64,000 bases of DNA, taken from positions 3,427,747-3,491,746 of the forward strand of contig NC_089179.1 of the NCBI RefSeq assembly GCF_947507565.1. Direction: 5' to 3'. This document shows, piece after piece, positions 36,420-48,304 of this stretch; the first letter of the stretch is position 1, and each line of letters starts with the position of its first letter. The stretch is from Oscarella lobularis (lineage: Eukaryota > Porifera > Homoscleromorpha > Homosclerophorida > Oscarellidae). The position numbers were made by a program, and so were the translations under genes. The notes beneath the pieces are model-generated. The model was given only the letters and a program-made list of their open reading frames with translations, made no database searches and was not told the DNA's origin.

Positions 36420-37676
36420 ATGATTCTCCTGTGCCTCGCTCTCGTCTCCGGCGCTATTGCAGCTCACTACGAGACGCCGTGCTCGAACGCCTCAGCCGTC
36501 TGCCAAGCGAACAGCACCTGCAACGCTCTATGGCACTCGTGGCGATCGACGTGCGCTGACGTCATCGCCGGTTTGACGATCTCCTGCACGGCGTCGTGCA
36601 ACGCGAGTTTCGACGCCCTACTCCAAAACGACATCGGCTATCAACTCGAAACGTGCGAATGCAACGCAACGAACGCTTCGTGCGAAACAGAACGAGTCAA
36701 CGTCTTGGCAGCGTGCAGGGGCGTGGCCCCTCCCCCAGCCGCCAAGTGTCAATCAACACTCGAACCGGATCGCCCGTCCATGACAACCTGTGACTCGCTA
36801 AGCGACACCTGCAAGGCCAATTCGACGTGTCGCGTCGCGTTCGATCGCCATCGCGTCGCGTGCGCGGGCGCTTTCGCGAATAAGATCTGTACGACGAACT
36901 GTAAGAATCGTCTTCAGGACCTTCGATGCGATCCCATTGGACGCGCGCTCTACGCGAGTCGAAATCGATGCGTTTGCCCGAGTGGCGACGTCGCCTGTTT
37001 CACTCGCGCGACCTACGTCGATAATCTGTGTTTCGACACGCAATATCCCGATTTTCCTCCGGGCATTCAAGTGTGCGATGACGTCATTTCCGCGTGTCGA
37101 CGCGATCGGTCGTGTGCACCCCTCTTCTCGAATTTCAAGAGTACATGTGCTCGAGAGTTGACTGGTCTGACGCGGCGGTGCAACGACTCGTGCAAACAAG
37201 CGACGGTTCGCCTTTTTTCTCATCCTATTGGCTGGAATTATATGAAGTGTTCATGTTCGTCACAATGGGATCAAGAGTGCGGAGTCGAGATGGCGTATCT
37301 GTTTAGGAACTGCTACAATAGAGTTGCACCCGTGCCGCGGCCGTGTTCTGAAATACTCAGCTTTTGTCTCAATGACGTCACGTGCATGGATATTGGCGAA
37401 AAGTATTTTGCCAATTGTCGCAATGTTGCTTCGTGCGTCGAGCCGTGCAGGACGGCCGTGTCTGGGATGATTTATAATCCCATTGGAGCCACTCTGGTCA
37501 ATTGTTTTTGTGACGGCGCGGATGATGATGATGAATCAGAATGTCGACAAAATAGAAACACTACTTTGAGTTGTGGATTCGATCCTCTGGTGCCTCCTCC
37601 AGGGGGGTCAGGATCTCTTGGAATTAGCTCGGCTATTTTCGTTACGGTACTCTTGATTGTTTGTCTGCTTGTTTAG
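36420..37676 (+). CDS. GPI-anchored GAS1/GFR-alpha-like receptor, copy 3
   Basis: Intronless, 418 residues from ATG 36420 (MILLCLALVSGAIAAHYETPC). Four cysteine-rich GDNF-receptor/GAS1 repeats are followed by a short stalk (VPPPGGSGSLG) and the GPI-type hydrophobic tail. It lacks the STAEPP insertions of copy 2. The first two repeats are almost identical to copy 2, while repeats 3 and 4 differ more, suggesting recent duplication or gene conversion of the 5' half. Confidence 0.82.
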   Translation: MILLCLALVSGAIAAHYETPCSNASAVCQANSTCNALWHSWRSTCADVIAGLTISCTASCNASFDALLQNDIGYQLETCECNATNASCETERVNVLAACRGVAPPPAAKCQSTLEPDRPSMTTCDSLSDTCKANSTCRVAFDRHRVACAGAFANKICTTNCKNRLQDLRCDPIGRALYASRNRCVCPSGDVACFTRATYVDNLCFDTQYPDFPPGIQVCDDVISACRRDRSCAPLFSNFKSTCARELTGLTRRCNDSCKQATVRLFSHPIGWNYMKCSCSSQWDQECGVEMAYLFRNCYNRVAPVPRPCSEILSFCLNDVTCMDIGEKYFANCRNVASCVEPCRTAVSGMIYNPIGATLVNCFCDGADDDDESECRQNRNTTLSCGFDPLVPPPGGSGSLGISSAIFVTVLLIVCLLV

Positions 37677-37870
37677 TTGTCTATGTGTGTGTTCCCCCTT
37701 TGTGTTCTTTTTTTGTTGGTGGTGTGTGAAAGCGCGCACTTCAGCGCAGCATCCTACGCACGGCGCAGAATACAGATATCGATTTTTCGCTCGTACGTCT
37801 CGTCAATTGTATCCTCCGTCACTCTATATCGTCGGAAGTCTATAGCGAAGAGTATCCTTCACTTGATAGA
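37677..37870. other. Intergenic, 3' flank shared with copy 2
   Basis: GTTGTCTATGTGTGTG...GAAAGCGCG...CACGGCGCAGAATACAGATATCGATTTTTCGC recurs after copy 2 (35774-35880), showing the flank was duplicated with the gene. The 5' end of ZCCHC8 begins within or just after it. Confidence 0.5.
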
Positions 37871-39947
37871 CCCTCCGGGCCTTTCGTCGTCGTAAAACAT
37901 GGAAACGACATCGACTCGACATTGCTGTCGCCTTCAGACGTGGCTAAATTCGACGCAAACGTCCGAAACAGCCCAATCCAGTAGAAAAACAATAAAACAT
38001 TGCCTCTAGAAGCGAGCTAGAAGCCCCACTGGCAAGCGTCGCCTTCAACGACGATCCTTTATCACTGTAAGTCCAAATCGCGTTATCAAGGTCCGATTCT
38101 TATTGAAATCGGGCTCAGACGCTCGAGAGAAATCGTCGAGGAGTTTTTCCGAGAGATGGCAACGTCGTTTCGAGCAATGGGCTCTACAATAAACGAGGTC
38201 ACAAAAAAATGAAAAAAATAGATTAATTAATTATTGGGAATCTATTTAGGTGGGTGCTAGTGTCGATCAACATTCGGCTCTCGAGTTGTCGTCTGAACGT
38301 GGAAAAAAGGCAAATAAAATTCTTCTCTCTGAAATCATTTTTGAATTTTTTTCCTTATAGTTGTCTGGTTTTGTCCAATATTTTGTCGACTGTTGTATAG
38401 ATCGAATTGGTAGTCCGTTGGACGATCTCGAGCCTCGAGAGTATCTGGGATGGAGTATACCATTGTACGTCATTATGATGAGATCAACCTCTGACTCACT
38501 TCTCATTTGTTTTAGGTATACGCGTGATTTTTTACAGTCGTTGCCTGTTGCCAACGTTACTACTGAATTAGCTATGAAAGGGTAAGAGAAAAATTAAGAT
38601 TATTTATATTTTATTGATTATTAATTCAGAGCAAGGATGTCCTGTTTCAACTGCGGCGGTCCTCACGCTGTGACTGAATGCGATGAAGTTAGTCATATCA
38701 AGGGATTTCATTGCATATAAAGAGACGTTATTATTTTTTTTCCCCAGCCGAAAGATTTCCAACGAATAGCCGCTTCGCGAAACAAATTCATGGAAAAGAA
38801 ATCGTCAGCATTGGCGGAGACGTAAGACAAGCTTTTTAAAAAATTGAAAAGAAAATATTATTGATTGTTGTCTAGTCCCGCAAGATATCACAAAACGTCG
38901 CAGTCCTCTCGCTTCGTTCCTGGGATGCTAAGGTAAAGAACTTATTTGCGTGAGAATATTTAATAAAGGAGACTGGGATTTTCGCCTTTAGCCCGGAGCT
39001 ACAGAAGGCTCTTGGCATCGACGAAAAACGTCCCACGCTGCCATCCTTCATCTATAAAATGCGTGAGGTCGGCTATCCCCCCGGCTATCTTTCTGAACAA
39101 GAGAACAAGGATGAAGGAACCAGAACGCTTATTGTCTACGGTGAACCAGGAACAGGTACTAGGTGGATGACGTTGTCCCCTGAGAAACGCGCACTGATTT
39201 TGATTTCCACACGTAGAACCCGAGACGTCACATCCCTATAGTAGCGATCTCAATGACGATGACGATGATGACGGTGTGGCCAAAAGAGCAAAGAAATTTT
39301 TAGTATCATTTTTCATGCTGCGAAGGTGTGCATACGTTCGAGTACCCCGGATTTAATTCACCAGTACCTCGAGGCGTAGAAGACGTAATAATTGCAAATT
39401 AAATCGTTTAATTATTTAATTAATATCTGTTTTTTAGAGATCTTCGTTACCCATACGTTCTTTTGATATGAGACACGTGGAGAGTTCTCTTGTGAGTCTC
39501 TCTCTAATCGGGTTGTCTACGAATATGACGTCATATTTTTTTCTTAGGAGCAAAGACGCAATAGGAAACGCAAACGAAATCTCAGCGAAACACCGGACGA
39601 ATTGAGAAAGCGACCTCGAAGAATCATCCCAACATCGTATTCAGCAGAAAGACGTCAAACATTAGGTAAGAGTCCCAGAAACACTATTATTATTACACAC
39701 GTAAAATTTCATAGAAGACGGCCAGTTGCCCGATGACTCCAAGTCTCCGTCACCAACAGTGACTGAGACGTCGAAGCCGGTAAGTGTCGATGACGTAGCG
39801 AACGGCGGCGGCGGTGACGAATACTGCCCGAAGAACAATTGGTCGCTAGATTTTCCCCCGGGCCACGTCGACGTTTCCGATAACGCGCGTGGTGGGCACT
39901 GGGCGATTATTAGGGACATTTTAAAATCTAAGCAAATGAAGCTTTGA
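37870..39947 (+). CDS. ZCCHC8: Zinc finger CCHC-type protein 8 (NEXT complex)
   Basis: Scaffold of the nuclear exosome targeting complex, which feeds short-lived nuclear RNA to the exosome. About eleven exons are traced. Landmarks: VAFNDDPLSLRSREIVEEFF, aligning with the conserved N-terminal helix; a zinc knuckle (SCFNCGGPHAVTECDEPKD, 38640-38690); and the PSP domain (RYHKTSQSSRFVPGML, LGIDEKRPTLPSFIYKMREVGYPPGYL). YPGFNSPVPRG follows, and the C terminus HWAIIRDILKSKQMKL stops at 39947. The initiating ATG is not settled: the coding frame (DIDSTLLSPSDVAKFDANVR) runs upstream of 37900 without an ATG, so a 5' exon is missing. A GC donor at 38310 is inferred. Exon joins near 39290-39340 are uncertain. 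Confidence 0.85.
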
Positions 39948-39999
39948 TATTATTATTACTCGCGCGCGCGACAGAAATTCGAGTTTTTTTGTGACGTCA

Positions 40000-41408
40000 T
40001 CACACTGTGATTGCGCGTGTCGTTTTTAGTTCTTTCCTTTTCGTCGTTCGGCACTTTGTTGCTATTATGATGATGATGGGGATGAGGATTATGACGAGGC
40101 CCCCAAGGCCTATGCAGAGCCTACATACATAGAAAGGGTTAGTTTCTTTGGGATATATGCATATGATCTTTTGCTTACCACACCCACCACTTCATACCGC
40201 CGTCCTTATTGTCTTTGCTTTCTAGCACGAATCAGAATATACAGGGGAGTGTTGTTTGATTGTAGGTAGTCTACCTTTATAGTAATCAACTTTTCGTCCG
40301 TTGAGGGGCTGGGTTGGGCGATAGTTATCAGCCATCGATGTATCATCACTGCCACCGGTATTTACACGACGAAGAGCCCACAGCTGAATTCACCTAATCA
40401 ATTATTAAATAATATGGTTCCCCCCTCTACTGACCTGACTTGGTGTTATTGGTATTGGGTGTCGCATAACGATCCAGCGAACGTTTTCGTCGCAGGGTGG
40501 CGTTGTTAGCGATCCCTCGTACGTGTAATAGTCGCGTCGCGTTGGCAACAGGTTATTGAGAAACAGCGTCCCAACACTATTCTTCATCCCTTGGGGGAGG
40601 AGAGTGAATCGCGCGTACTTGTAGGCCCCAAAGAGCGACGAACCTTTGGAGCTAAGCGTCTCGAATTTGAGTTCATCGAGTTCGGGATTGCTCACAGATC
40701 CAAGCTACAGTGTACGTATGTTGGAAGTCTTAGTATGTGAGTCTCAGAGACAATTGTTTACTTTTAGAAAGACTCCTATGACCGAAAGCCCGTTTTCTTC
40801 CATGAGCGCACTCTCCAAGTCCCTGTACTTGGTATTGTAGTGGACAAAGTGAACCTGGAACAACCCGGTATAACCCCCACGTATATGCGTCTATATCACC
40901 TCAGCGGGATACGCTACACCGTCGATTGTGTGCTCCGAGCCGCGAGTCTCCTCCGAACCGAAATGCACGTGAAAATGATCGAGTTGAAACGGTCGATTCT
41001 CGAGGACTCCGCCTCGTATAGTCGCACTGACGTTCTTTGGCATTTCGTAGCGAATGACGTGCCCGTTGTTCGAAGCGATTCCCCCGCTGATCCGTCCTCC
41101 CGGCCCATTGCTGTAGGCTCCCTCAAAATTTATTGTTGTGGTTTTTTGAGCGGTTGATTGACGATAGGAGTCGCGACCATCGTCTTCCTCTCCCTGTTTT
41201 TTTAGATCGATCGGTGATTGCTTTTTTCCAGCACACAAGGGATAGGTGGAGTCCCAATGGAAAGTCTTCTCTATATGCGATTAGGTAGTGTAGAAGAACT
41301 TCCAAGTCAGGTGAGCTTCGTCAATGTACCTTTTGTATGAGATGGATAAGTCCAACTTTCGCTTGAGACTGTAAGAACGCGGAGGAGAAGAAGGAGGACA
41401 GTAAGCAT
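40000..41408 (-). CDS. Membrane-anchored alpha carbonic anhydrase
   Basis: Hydrates CO2 at the outer cell surface. ATG 41408 gives a signal peptide ([16 protein letters not shown]), then [17 protein letters not shown] and KKQSPIDL. The catalytic elements are present: NNGHVI (proton-shuttle His64 equivalent), [10 protein letters not shown] (two zinc histidines), HFVHYN (third zinc histidine) and GSLTTPPC (Thr199). The C terminus is [23 protein letters not shown], then a membrane segment ([20 protein letters not shown]) and a basic tail [12 protein letters not shown]. This architecture matches CA12/CA14-type enzymes. Stop at 40000. It is tail-to-tail with ZCCHC8, 52 bases apart. Confidence 0.92.
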
Positions 41409-41582
41409 TGTTTTTACACACAAGAGTCTGTTACCAAGGTATTTTATCAAATGGCTCTCGGTATGCACAGAAACACGGGACACTCAAATGAAATTAGGTT
41501 ATGAACATAACGCCTTCGCATTGACTAAGCAACAAGTATTTCCAAGCCCTTAGAAAGATACTATTTATTTATGTAATTGAAA

Positions 41583-44500
41583 TTATTTGTAGTGTACCTG
41601 CGGAGTTTTCATAGTCGTTGGCTCGCACGTAGCGAAAGGAAGTGGGGTCGGTCTGCACGTAAAAACAATAGGCATCTGCAACGATAAAATAACCCTCAAA
41701 AGGAGATATCTCAGTGATACAAGCTCATCTGACCTTAGGAATCGAACGAAGAGAAGCAATGCGTTTCTCAAGACAAAAATTCAAATATATTTGCCGTTGA
41801 ATTTTCGATTGAGATGGAGACGTCTCCGCTCCATCCCACGTATCCGTGACTGAAGTCGTCGTCCGGCGTCGGAGACAATTTTTCCACCGCCTTTGAATGA
41901 GTTTCGTAGATGCGAGTATCTTTTGGAATCGTCGTCGAGCAATCAACCCTCGAAGAGCTTTGAACAGAAGAACAACGTAAGTGAGATTACATGTATAGTC
42001 AATCTATTACTTTTCTGAATTATTATCGTAGCTCTACGTTTCTCTTTCTCTTGTCTATGACGAAGGAATTTCCATCGCAGTTGAAGGCAGCTTGCAGAAT
42101 CGCTTCGACGGCGTTCCAACGCCGTTTCCAGAGTCTCGACCTTGAATTTATCAATAACACATCATCTTTTGTGTGATATGAAACTCTCTACCAGTTGGTC
42201 TCTCATAAAGACTTTTGTATAGCCGAAATAGTGACTATCTTTTGCTGCAGATATTTGTGTTTCGAGAAGGGATTTTGTGGCGTCTTTGAGTCTCGTCGTG
42301 ACCAGCTGGCGTCTGGAACGCGCTTTCTGCTGCTGTAATACGCTGCCACGTCGTTTGAAGTTGACTTTGGTAGAATTGTGGAGAGACTGAAGCACGACTC
42401 CACTCCGACGTTTTCCTTTGGAACTCTGAGGCTCTGGTGACAATGGTGCCGTCATTTCAGTGACGTCAGACTGTAGGCTTTTTCTCATTGAAGCTGGCAG
42501 CAGGGTCATGTAATGCGAAACGAAAGCAGCGTATGTCATTTGACTTGAATAGCCCAGGGAAGAGATCTCTACTGTTTCCATAACACCGCAAGCTTTCAGT
42601 TGAGACAGAACCTTCAGAGAACGAAGAATAGCTAAAGGCTTATGAACGTGGTACCCTACCTTCTCCTCAACAAATAGTCCGGGTTCATTTTCATTGTTTG
42701 GCTTGATGCATCTGATGTAATGAACAGTGGTCAATTTCAAAACAGCCACCAACTGTTCCAGTGAATTCTGCGCACTCAGACAAAAAGTTGGTACGCGTGG
42801 AAAATGAAATACGAGTCTTCCTACTTTGAATCGAGTGACTACAGTCCTAATGGTCTTCTTGCGACGAGAGCTTGGACCTTGTCTCGGACTCGACGCCTTG
42901 GAGAGACGTTTTGACTCGGGGAAAAATTGACGTACTAAAGTCGACGTGCTCAGCTGAAGAAAGGCAATCATTTCAGGAGGAATATAATCCTAGAGGAGAG
43001 AGAGGTTAGAATGATGGATGTCAAGGTAAAATTCCCCACTTGCCTGATTTTTCCCTAGAAAGTCATCTACGTTATAGACAACGTTTCCTGCATAATGCTC
43101 TATGATGAAGCTTGTTTTATGAGACTTTGCTGATCCCCCGGACTTTGGCACAACGAAGCACGAATGCTCCGAAAGAGACGACAGAAGACGAGAGTACATT
43201 CCGTCAGGCAAGTGCCGTCGATTCAACCTGCACTCCTAGAACAAGTTTAGTTGATTATTTTTAAAAATTCTTAGTCTACTTCTTCGAGAAGAGAAAAGAT
43301 GCTGATTCTCCCCGCTATCAAATCAACGCAAGGCCGATTGTCAGCAAACTGAACAGGATCCCAGGGAACACCTTCATCAGAATACTCCTCCTTTAAGGTA
43401 AGATCACATTAGTCAACGTTCTAATTAAGAGGATGGGGTCCCTTACCTGACGAGCTCTGAGGAAACTACTGACGTACAATTGCTGTAGGCGTTCGTTTGC
43501 GTAGTTGATGCATAGCTGCTCGAGACTATTGCTATCTAAACTTTCGAATCCGTACACGTCTAGCAGGCCTAGAGAAAAGTTTGACACCGAGGAAAAAAAT
43601 AACGATTAGGTGTCTATGGACAGACCAATGAAATTCTGCCATTTCGTTTTCTTTGCTGACATTTGATTATTAATGAACTGGACAATCCAATCAAACAATC
43701 TAAGAAAAAGTGAATATTTTAATAATAAATAATTAATTAAGCGAGGAGGTAGTAGCAATATCTGACTTTTCATAGAGTAACTTTGTTAGACAATCCCTCC
43801 TCCATTCAGCATCAGTGGGGCTACAGGGTCTCGTAATTACTTCCCCATGGCCTGTGCTGAGCTCTGATGAGAGCAGACATGTATGCAACGTTTCGACGTT
43901 AACACAAAGCAAACGAGCCGCACAGTTCAGTGCTCCTATACTACCCAGTCAAATATCATAGAGAGAGTCTCTTTTGTACATACGTTGAGAGTTTGGCGAG
44001 ATGACGGCTCTCTGAAAGTGATCCGATTGCTTCATAACCTCGAAAACAATGCTGTTAAGGTGTAGGATCGCTGCCAGAAGCCCAAACACTTGCTCCTTGA
44101 GCAAATCCCCGAGACCCATTCTCGTTAAAGCAGAGCTAGTTTCCTCAAACAGACACGCATCATCATCTCTAGCTAAGAAACAAAGACAAGTACAGTAGTA
44201 GTATGATTCATTATTGTACATGAACGCTTTACTGTGAATATTCATCATAGAAGGTGACTCGAGACCAAGAGATTCTACATTAGGATACCCCCTCATCAAC
44301 TTAGAAATAATAATAATCAGTTATTATTTTAGTATATACCTAGTGCTATTTTACCTGATAAAATATGTGGTAATTTCGTTCGTTTTTGCACTGCCTTGCC
44401 ACGCGAATTTTCTCCAGAAGATACGTTTGAATTTGAGCGCCGACAATTTTACCGCGACCGTTGAGCTGAAGCTGAACGTACTTCCCAAACCGACTGCTAT

Positions 44501-45295
44501 TATCATTGCGCACAGTGCTAGCATTCCCTATAAGAAAAAAAAGAAAAGTAGACAAGCCCCAAATTAGTTTTAATTAATTAATTAATTAAGTGCATGCACA
44601 CTGACCGAACGCTTCTAGAATGGGACTAGAGTCGAGAACCTTTTGCTCAATAGCGCTAATGACAGCCAAGGATTCTCGACGCGTAGACAATTTACTATAT
44701 ATAATAAGCACTCAAAAGATAGTCTAATATAAAGGTAGTCTTTGCACCTTGTCGTTGCTGCAAAATAGCTCATAAGACATCTAGCAGTCCACGTCTAGAA
44801 AACACATATGGCAATACTATAATCTTATATATTTTTATACTTTTCCTGCGCCGCTTTCGCCGCTGACGATGATGGATTGATTGACAGGATTGACATGTCT
44901 CTGTCTCATCAGTCTCAACACAGTCGAACCAACTTCGAATATATGTGGACAATCGCTCTTCTACATTATATATGTACCCCCTACATTCATATCATATAAG
45001 TATCTACGTTAGGTTCGCTGTATTGATCTATGACCGGTGTCGAATAGAGATGAGGAAAGAAACGGTTCGGATTGATCGCGATTAGTGCGATTCCTATATT
45101 TATGTGTAGAATGATGACCCGCGTCTTCTCGTCGCTCTACCTGCTCTCGTGTAAAAGACTCCTTTGTCGTATCGCGTTCTAAGAGACGATAGGACTGCAA
45201 GAGAGATCGTTTCTACGCGTCGAAACGTTGTTAGTCGTATTGCCTGCGTCGTCGGTGAGAGGAATGAGCTGCGTTAGGTCGTCGATATCGTCCAT
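41583..45295 (-). CDS. MYO19: Unconventional myosin XIX
   Basis: Actin motor that moves mitochondria. About fifteen short exons are seen. The start [16 protein letters not shown] joins to [19 protein letters not shown] by an intron with GC donor at 45243. The P-loop [11 protein letters not shown] (about 44830-44880), switch I region [15 protein letters not shown] and [13 protein letters not shown] are near-identical to the family. The relay region [29 protein letters not shown] lies at 43400-43590. Actin-binding loops and HYIRCIKPN follow, then IQ-like [19 protein letters not shown]. The C-terminal tail exon ending at 41583 is tentative, and the outer-membrane-binding tail is hard to recognise. 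Divergent from GOSR1. Confidence 0.9.
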
Positions 45296-45372
45296 GGGCG
45301 ATTCAAATTCAAATCTTGTGTCCAATCCGGGATGTGTGCGTGGAGACGGAAGTCAGTTGATATGAAAGAACA
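45296..45372. promoter_or_regulatory. Shared divergent promoter, MYO19 and GOSR1
   Basis: Only 77 bases separate the two opposed start codons. The interval is AT-balanced, with no TATA box. A shared initiator region seems unavoidable unless there are untranslated exons elsewhere. Confidence 0.6.
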
Positions 45373-46506
45373 ATGAAGATGGCCGTGAAAACGCAAGGAG
45401 ACGCGGCGGCCAAGTGGGACGGTAATTCATCGTTCAATCGATGCTGAGAAGTCGAGATAATCTCTCGATAGAACTTCGCAAGGAGGCGAGTCGCGTGGAG
45501 AACGATCTCTACCTGAAACTCGTCTCGTTCAGCAAACTAGGCGCCAGCTATAGCCAACACGAGAGCCTATCGAGCGTCCAAGACACCGAGTAAGAAGAAA
45601 ATAAGGAGAAATCTCTAAGAATCTTTCCCTGGGGTCGTGGCCGATGTCCCGTATAAAACGAGGTCATTCATTCTCGTAGAACCGGTTCGGGACACGTCTT
45701 CGATACGATGTCTCTCGAAATCGAGCAACTTCTAGCCAAGGTAAATCTTATGACGTCATAATCAATTAATCGTATTTTCTCCATTAGCTGGGCGAAGTGA
45801 ACGACTCCATGCAGAGTCACGTCGACTCCGGCGTCGAAGCCACGCCCACGATGGTACACATGCTCCAGCGACATCACGACATATTGAGAAATTATTCGCA
45901 AGAATTCGCAAAGACAAAGGTAGAGAGAGAAACAACATCATTTCCGAGAGGACAGTGACTATTAATTTTCTACTACAGACTAATATCAAGCAGTTCAGAG
46001 ATAGAGAGGATCTGTTAGGTTCTGTTCAAAGGGACATCAGGTTCTTTTGAATGATAGTGTATTGAGTTCTCTTTTGAAGTTCTTTTGGGTGTTTTAGCGC
46101 GTACAAGGCTTCGGCTGGCGGCTTGAATAGGCGAACGGATTTGTACTTGAAAGAGAATGAGCACATTCGAAAGTGAGAGAATTCAACTGAAATTTTGAAA
46201 TCTTTTATTTTCGTTTTCTAGTTCTGATCGTCTTGCTGATGAAGCTATTAGCGTTGCTATGGCTACAAAGGAGAATCTGACTTCGCAGCGAGGCGTTTTT
46301 GGTGGAATTAACACTCGAATGTCTACTTTGACAAGTGAGAGATATTTCTGTGAAAAAGTTTTCCATTTATTATTTTTTTTTCAGATCGATTTCCTGTTAT
46401 CAATAGTTTTGTGCAGCGAATCGGCGTGAAGAAGCGAAAGGATGCTATGATTCTCGGCGGAGTAATAGCAGTATGCATAATCGTGCTCTTACTGTTCGCT
46501 TTCTGA
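45373..46506 (+). CDS. GOSR1: Golgi SNARE GOS28
   Basis: Qb-type SNARE in ER-Golgi and intra-Golgi vesicle fusion. The start MKMAVKTQGDAAAKWDELRKEA is followed by ENDLYLKLVSFSKL, FDTMSLEIEQLLAKL and VNDSMQS. Next come MLQRHHDILRNYSQEF, DRLADEAISVAMATKENLTSQR with the SNARE core, and NRFPVINSFVQRI. The terminal anchor is MILGGVIAVCIIVLLLFAF. Seven or eight exons with GT-AG introns are traced. TGA at 46504. Length is about 240 residues, as expected. Confidence 0.93.
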
Positions 46507-46588
46507 TACAGAACCGTAGTCTCATAGTTTAGACTCTCTAATCAATTAAGCACGTGCAGGTTTCGCGCGCGCGTTATCGTCGACCGAA

Positions 46589-47801
46589 ATGTCGTTCTCC
46601 GCTCCCGCGCGAGCTCTCTATCCGCGAATATTCTCCGGCATTCAACCGACTGGGATACCCCACCTCGGAAACTACCTCGGAGCTATTAGAAATTGGGTCG
46701 CTCTCCAGGAAAAAGCCGATCAGGTTGCCAAGGTGCTCGTACAGCGCGCTACGTCGACGATAGGCTTCGTCTAGGTTCTTTATTGCGTTGTGGACTTGCA
46801 TTCGCTGACCGTGCCGCAAGATGCGAGTCGCCTAAGGGCGAATATCCGCGATATGGCTATTTCCTTGTTAGCCTGTGGAGTGAATCCTGATAAGAGCATC
46901 TTATTTCAACAGTCGAAAGTACGAGCAACGATTGTTATTATTTAATTGATATATTGCACGTTTAGGTGTCCTATCACGCGGAACTTGCCTGGCTTCTCAG
47001 CTGCAGAACGCCTCTTGGTTGGCTGAGACGAATGACACAGTGGAAGGTAAGAAAAAAATTAATAGCATTATTAAATCAATATAATGAAAATTCAGACTAA
47101 AAAGAATCAACAGTCAGAGTGCCTCGGACTATTGTCGTATCCAGTCCTAATGGCAGCAGACGTTCTTCTCTACAAGTAAACTAAAAAAAGATATACATTT
47201 ATATACTTATATATTTTCTTTCTTTAGAACGACTCACGTTCCTGTTGGAAGCGATCAAGTGCAGCACTTGGAGTTGGCTCGCGACGTCGCGAATCTCTTC
47301 AATTCCGCTTTCGACGACAATTCATTCTTTCCGGAGCCCGAGCCCATAGTCGGCGAACACGGCCGCGTCATGAGTCTCCGCGATCCGACAAGCAAGATGA
47401 GCAAGTCCGATCCATCCGATCTCAGTCGAATCGAACTCACAGACACTGATGACGTCATTCGTAAGAAAATACGAAAGGCAGTGACAGATAGCACATCTGA
47501 AATCACTTATGATCCTCTTACGAGACCTGGTGTTTCGAATCTTGTGTCCATCTATGGTGGATTGACTGGGATGAGTAATGATGATGTCATTAGGCACTTT
47601 GTTGGGAAAGATACCGAAGCGATGAAATCTGACGTCACTGATTGCGTTATTGAATATTTGAGTCCTTTGAGAAAGAGAATTCGCGAATTGAGATTGGATG
47701 AGAAGTACGTTGATGAAACTTTGGATCGTGGCTGCAAAGCGGCACGGGAAATCGCACGAGAAAACTTTGATAATATTAGAAACGTATTAGGATTGACGTA
47801 G
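46589..47801 (+). CDS. WARS2: Mitochondrial tryptophanyl-tRNA synthetase
   Basis: Charges mitochondrial tRNA-Trp. Five exons are traced. The class I signature HLGNYLGA (HIGH equivalent) follows [11 protein letters not shown]. Then come [71 protein letters not shown] and the KMSKS loop ([10 protein letters not shown]). The C-terminal helical domain ends NIRNVLGLT before TAG 47801. The N terminus [13 protein letters not shown] is compatible with mitochondrial import. The gene starts 82 bases after the GOSR1 stop on the same strand. Confidence 0.94.
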
Positions 47802-48304
47802 AATATATTAGACCAGCCCGCGCGCTTTTTGTTTGCCAAGCGAAGATTCGCATGAACATTTTTTAGGCCCAAACGATGATGACGGAGCTATTCTGCCTTC
47901 GCTAACGCTTTGTTTTGTCTTGCACTTGGAGTTGATACGGGACGTTTATCCGGGTTGTTGGCTGGAACGTTCACTTGGCTATGAAGCGCGAATTCGCTGT
48001 TTGTCGCAAGAACAACGACGGAGAGACTGTCGGATTATGATATAGAAACGTCGTCTACAGAGCATGAGACACCGAAAATAGACGAAAATTTCTATTACGT
48101 AGTTATCCACCCGCAATCAAAGTGCCAAAGAGTGATCTGATCAATAAATACGCCAACAAAACAAAGTACTCACAAGCAAGGTCCGGCGGTAGCAGGTTAC
48201 CTTATGATCATGACTCCTGCTGCTAAAAATTTGACCTTCGGGTTTTTTGAAGAAAATTTTAGCTAGCAAGAGGCGTGTTTTTTAACGTGCGCTCGTTTCG
48301 TGCC
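47802..48304. other. Intergenic region, no gene recognised
   Basis: A 70-codon open frame at 47833-48045 has no family similarity, and its codon composition is not convincing. The rest is likely the WARS2 3' end and the GDPGP1 upstream region. Confidence 0.4.

Noticed and set aside
37899-38009. ATG at 37899 (METTSTRHCC) as the ZCCHC8 start
   Set aside because: This frame cannot be spliced to the conserved downstream exons. The neighbouring frame without an ATG aligns with the family, so a 5' exon is missing.
47833-48045. 70-codon open frame after WARS2
   Set aside because: No domain, no paralogue in the window, and no splice context; likely untranslated flank.
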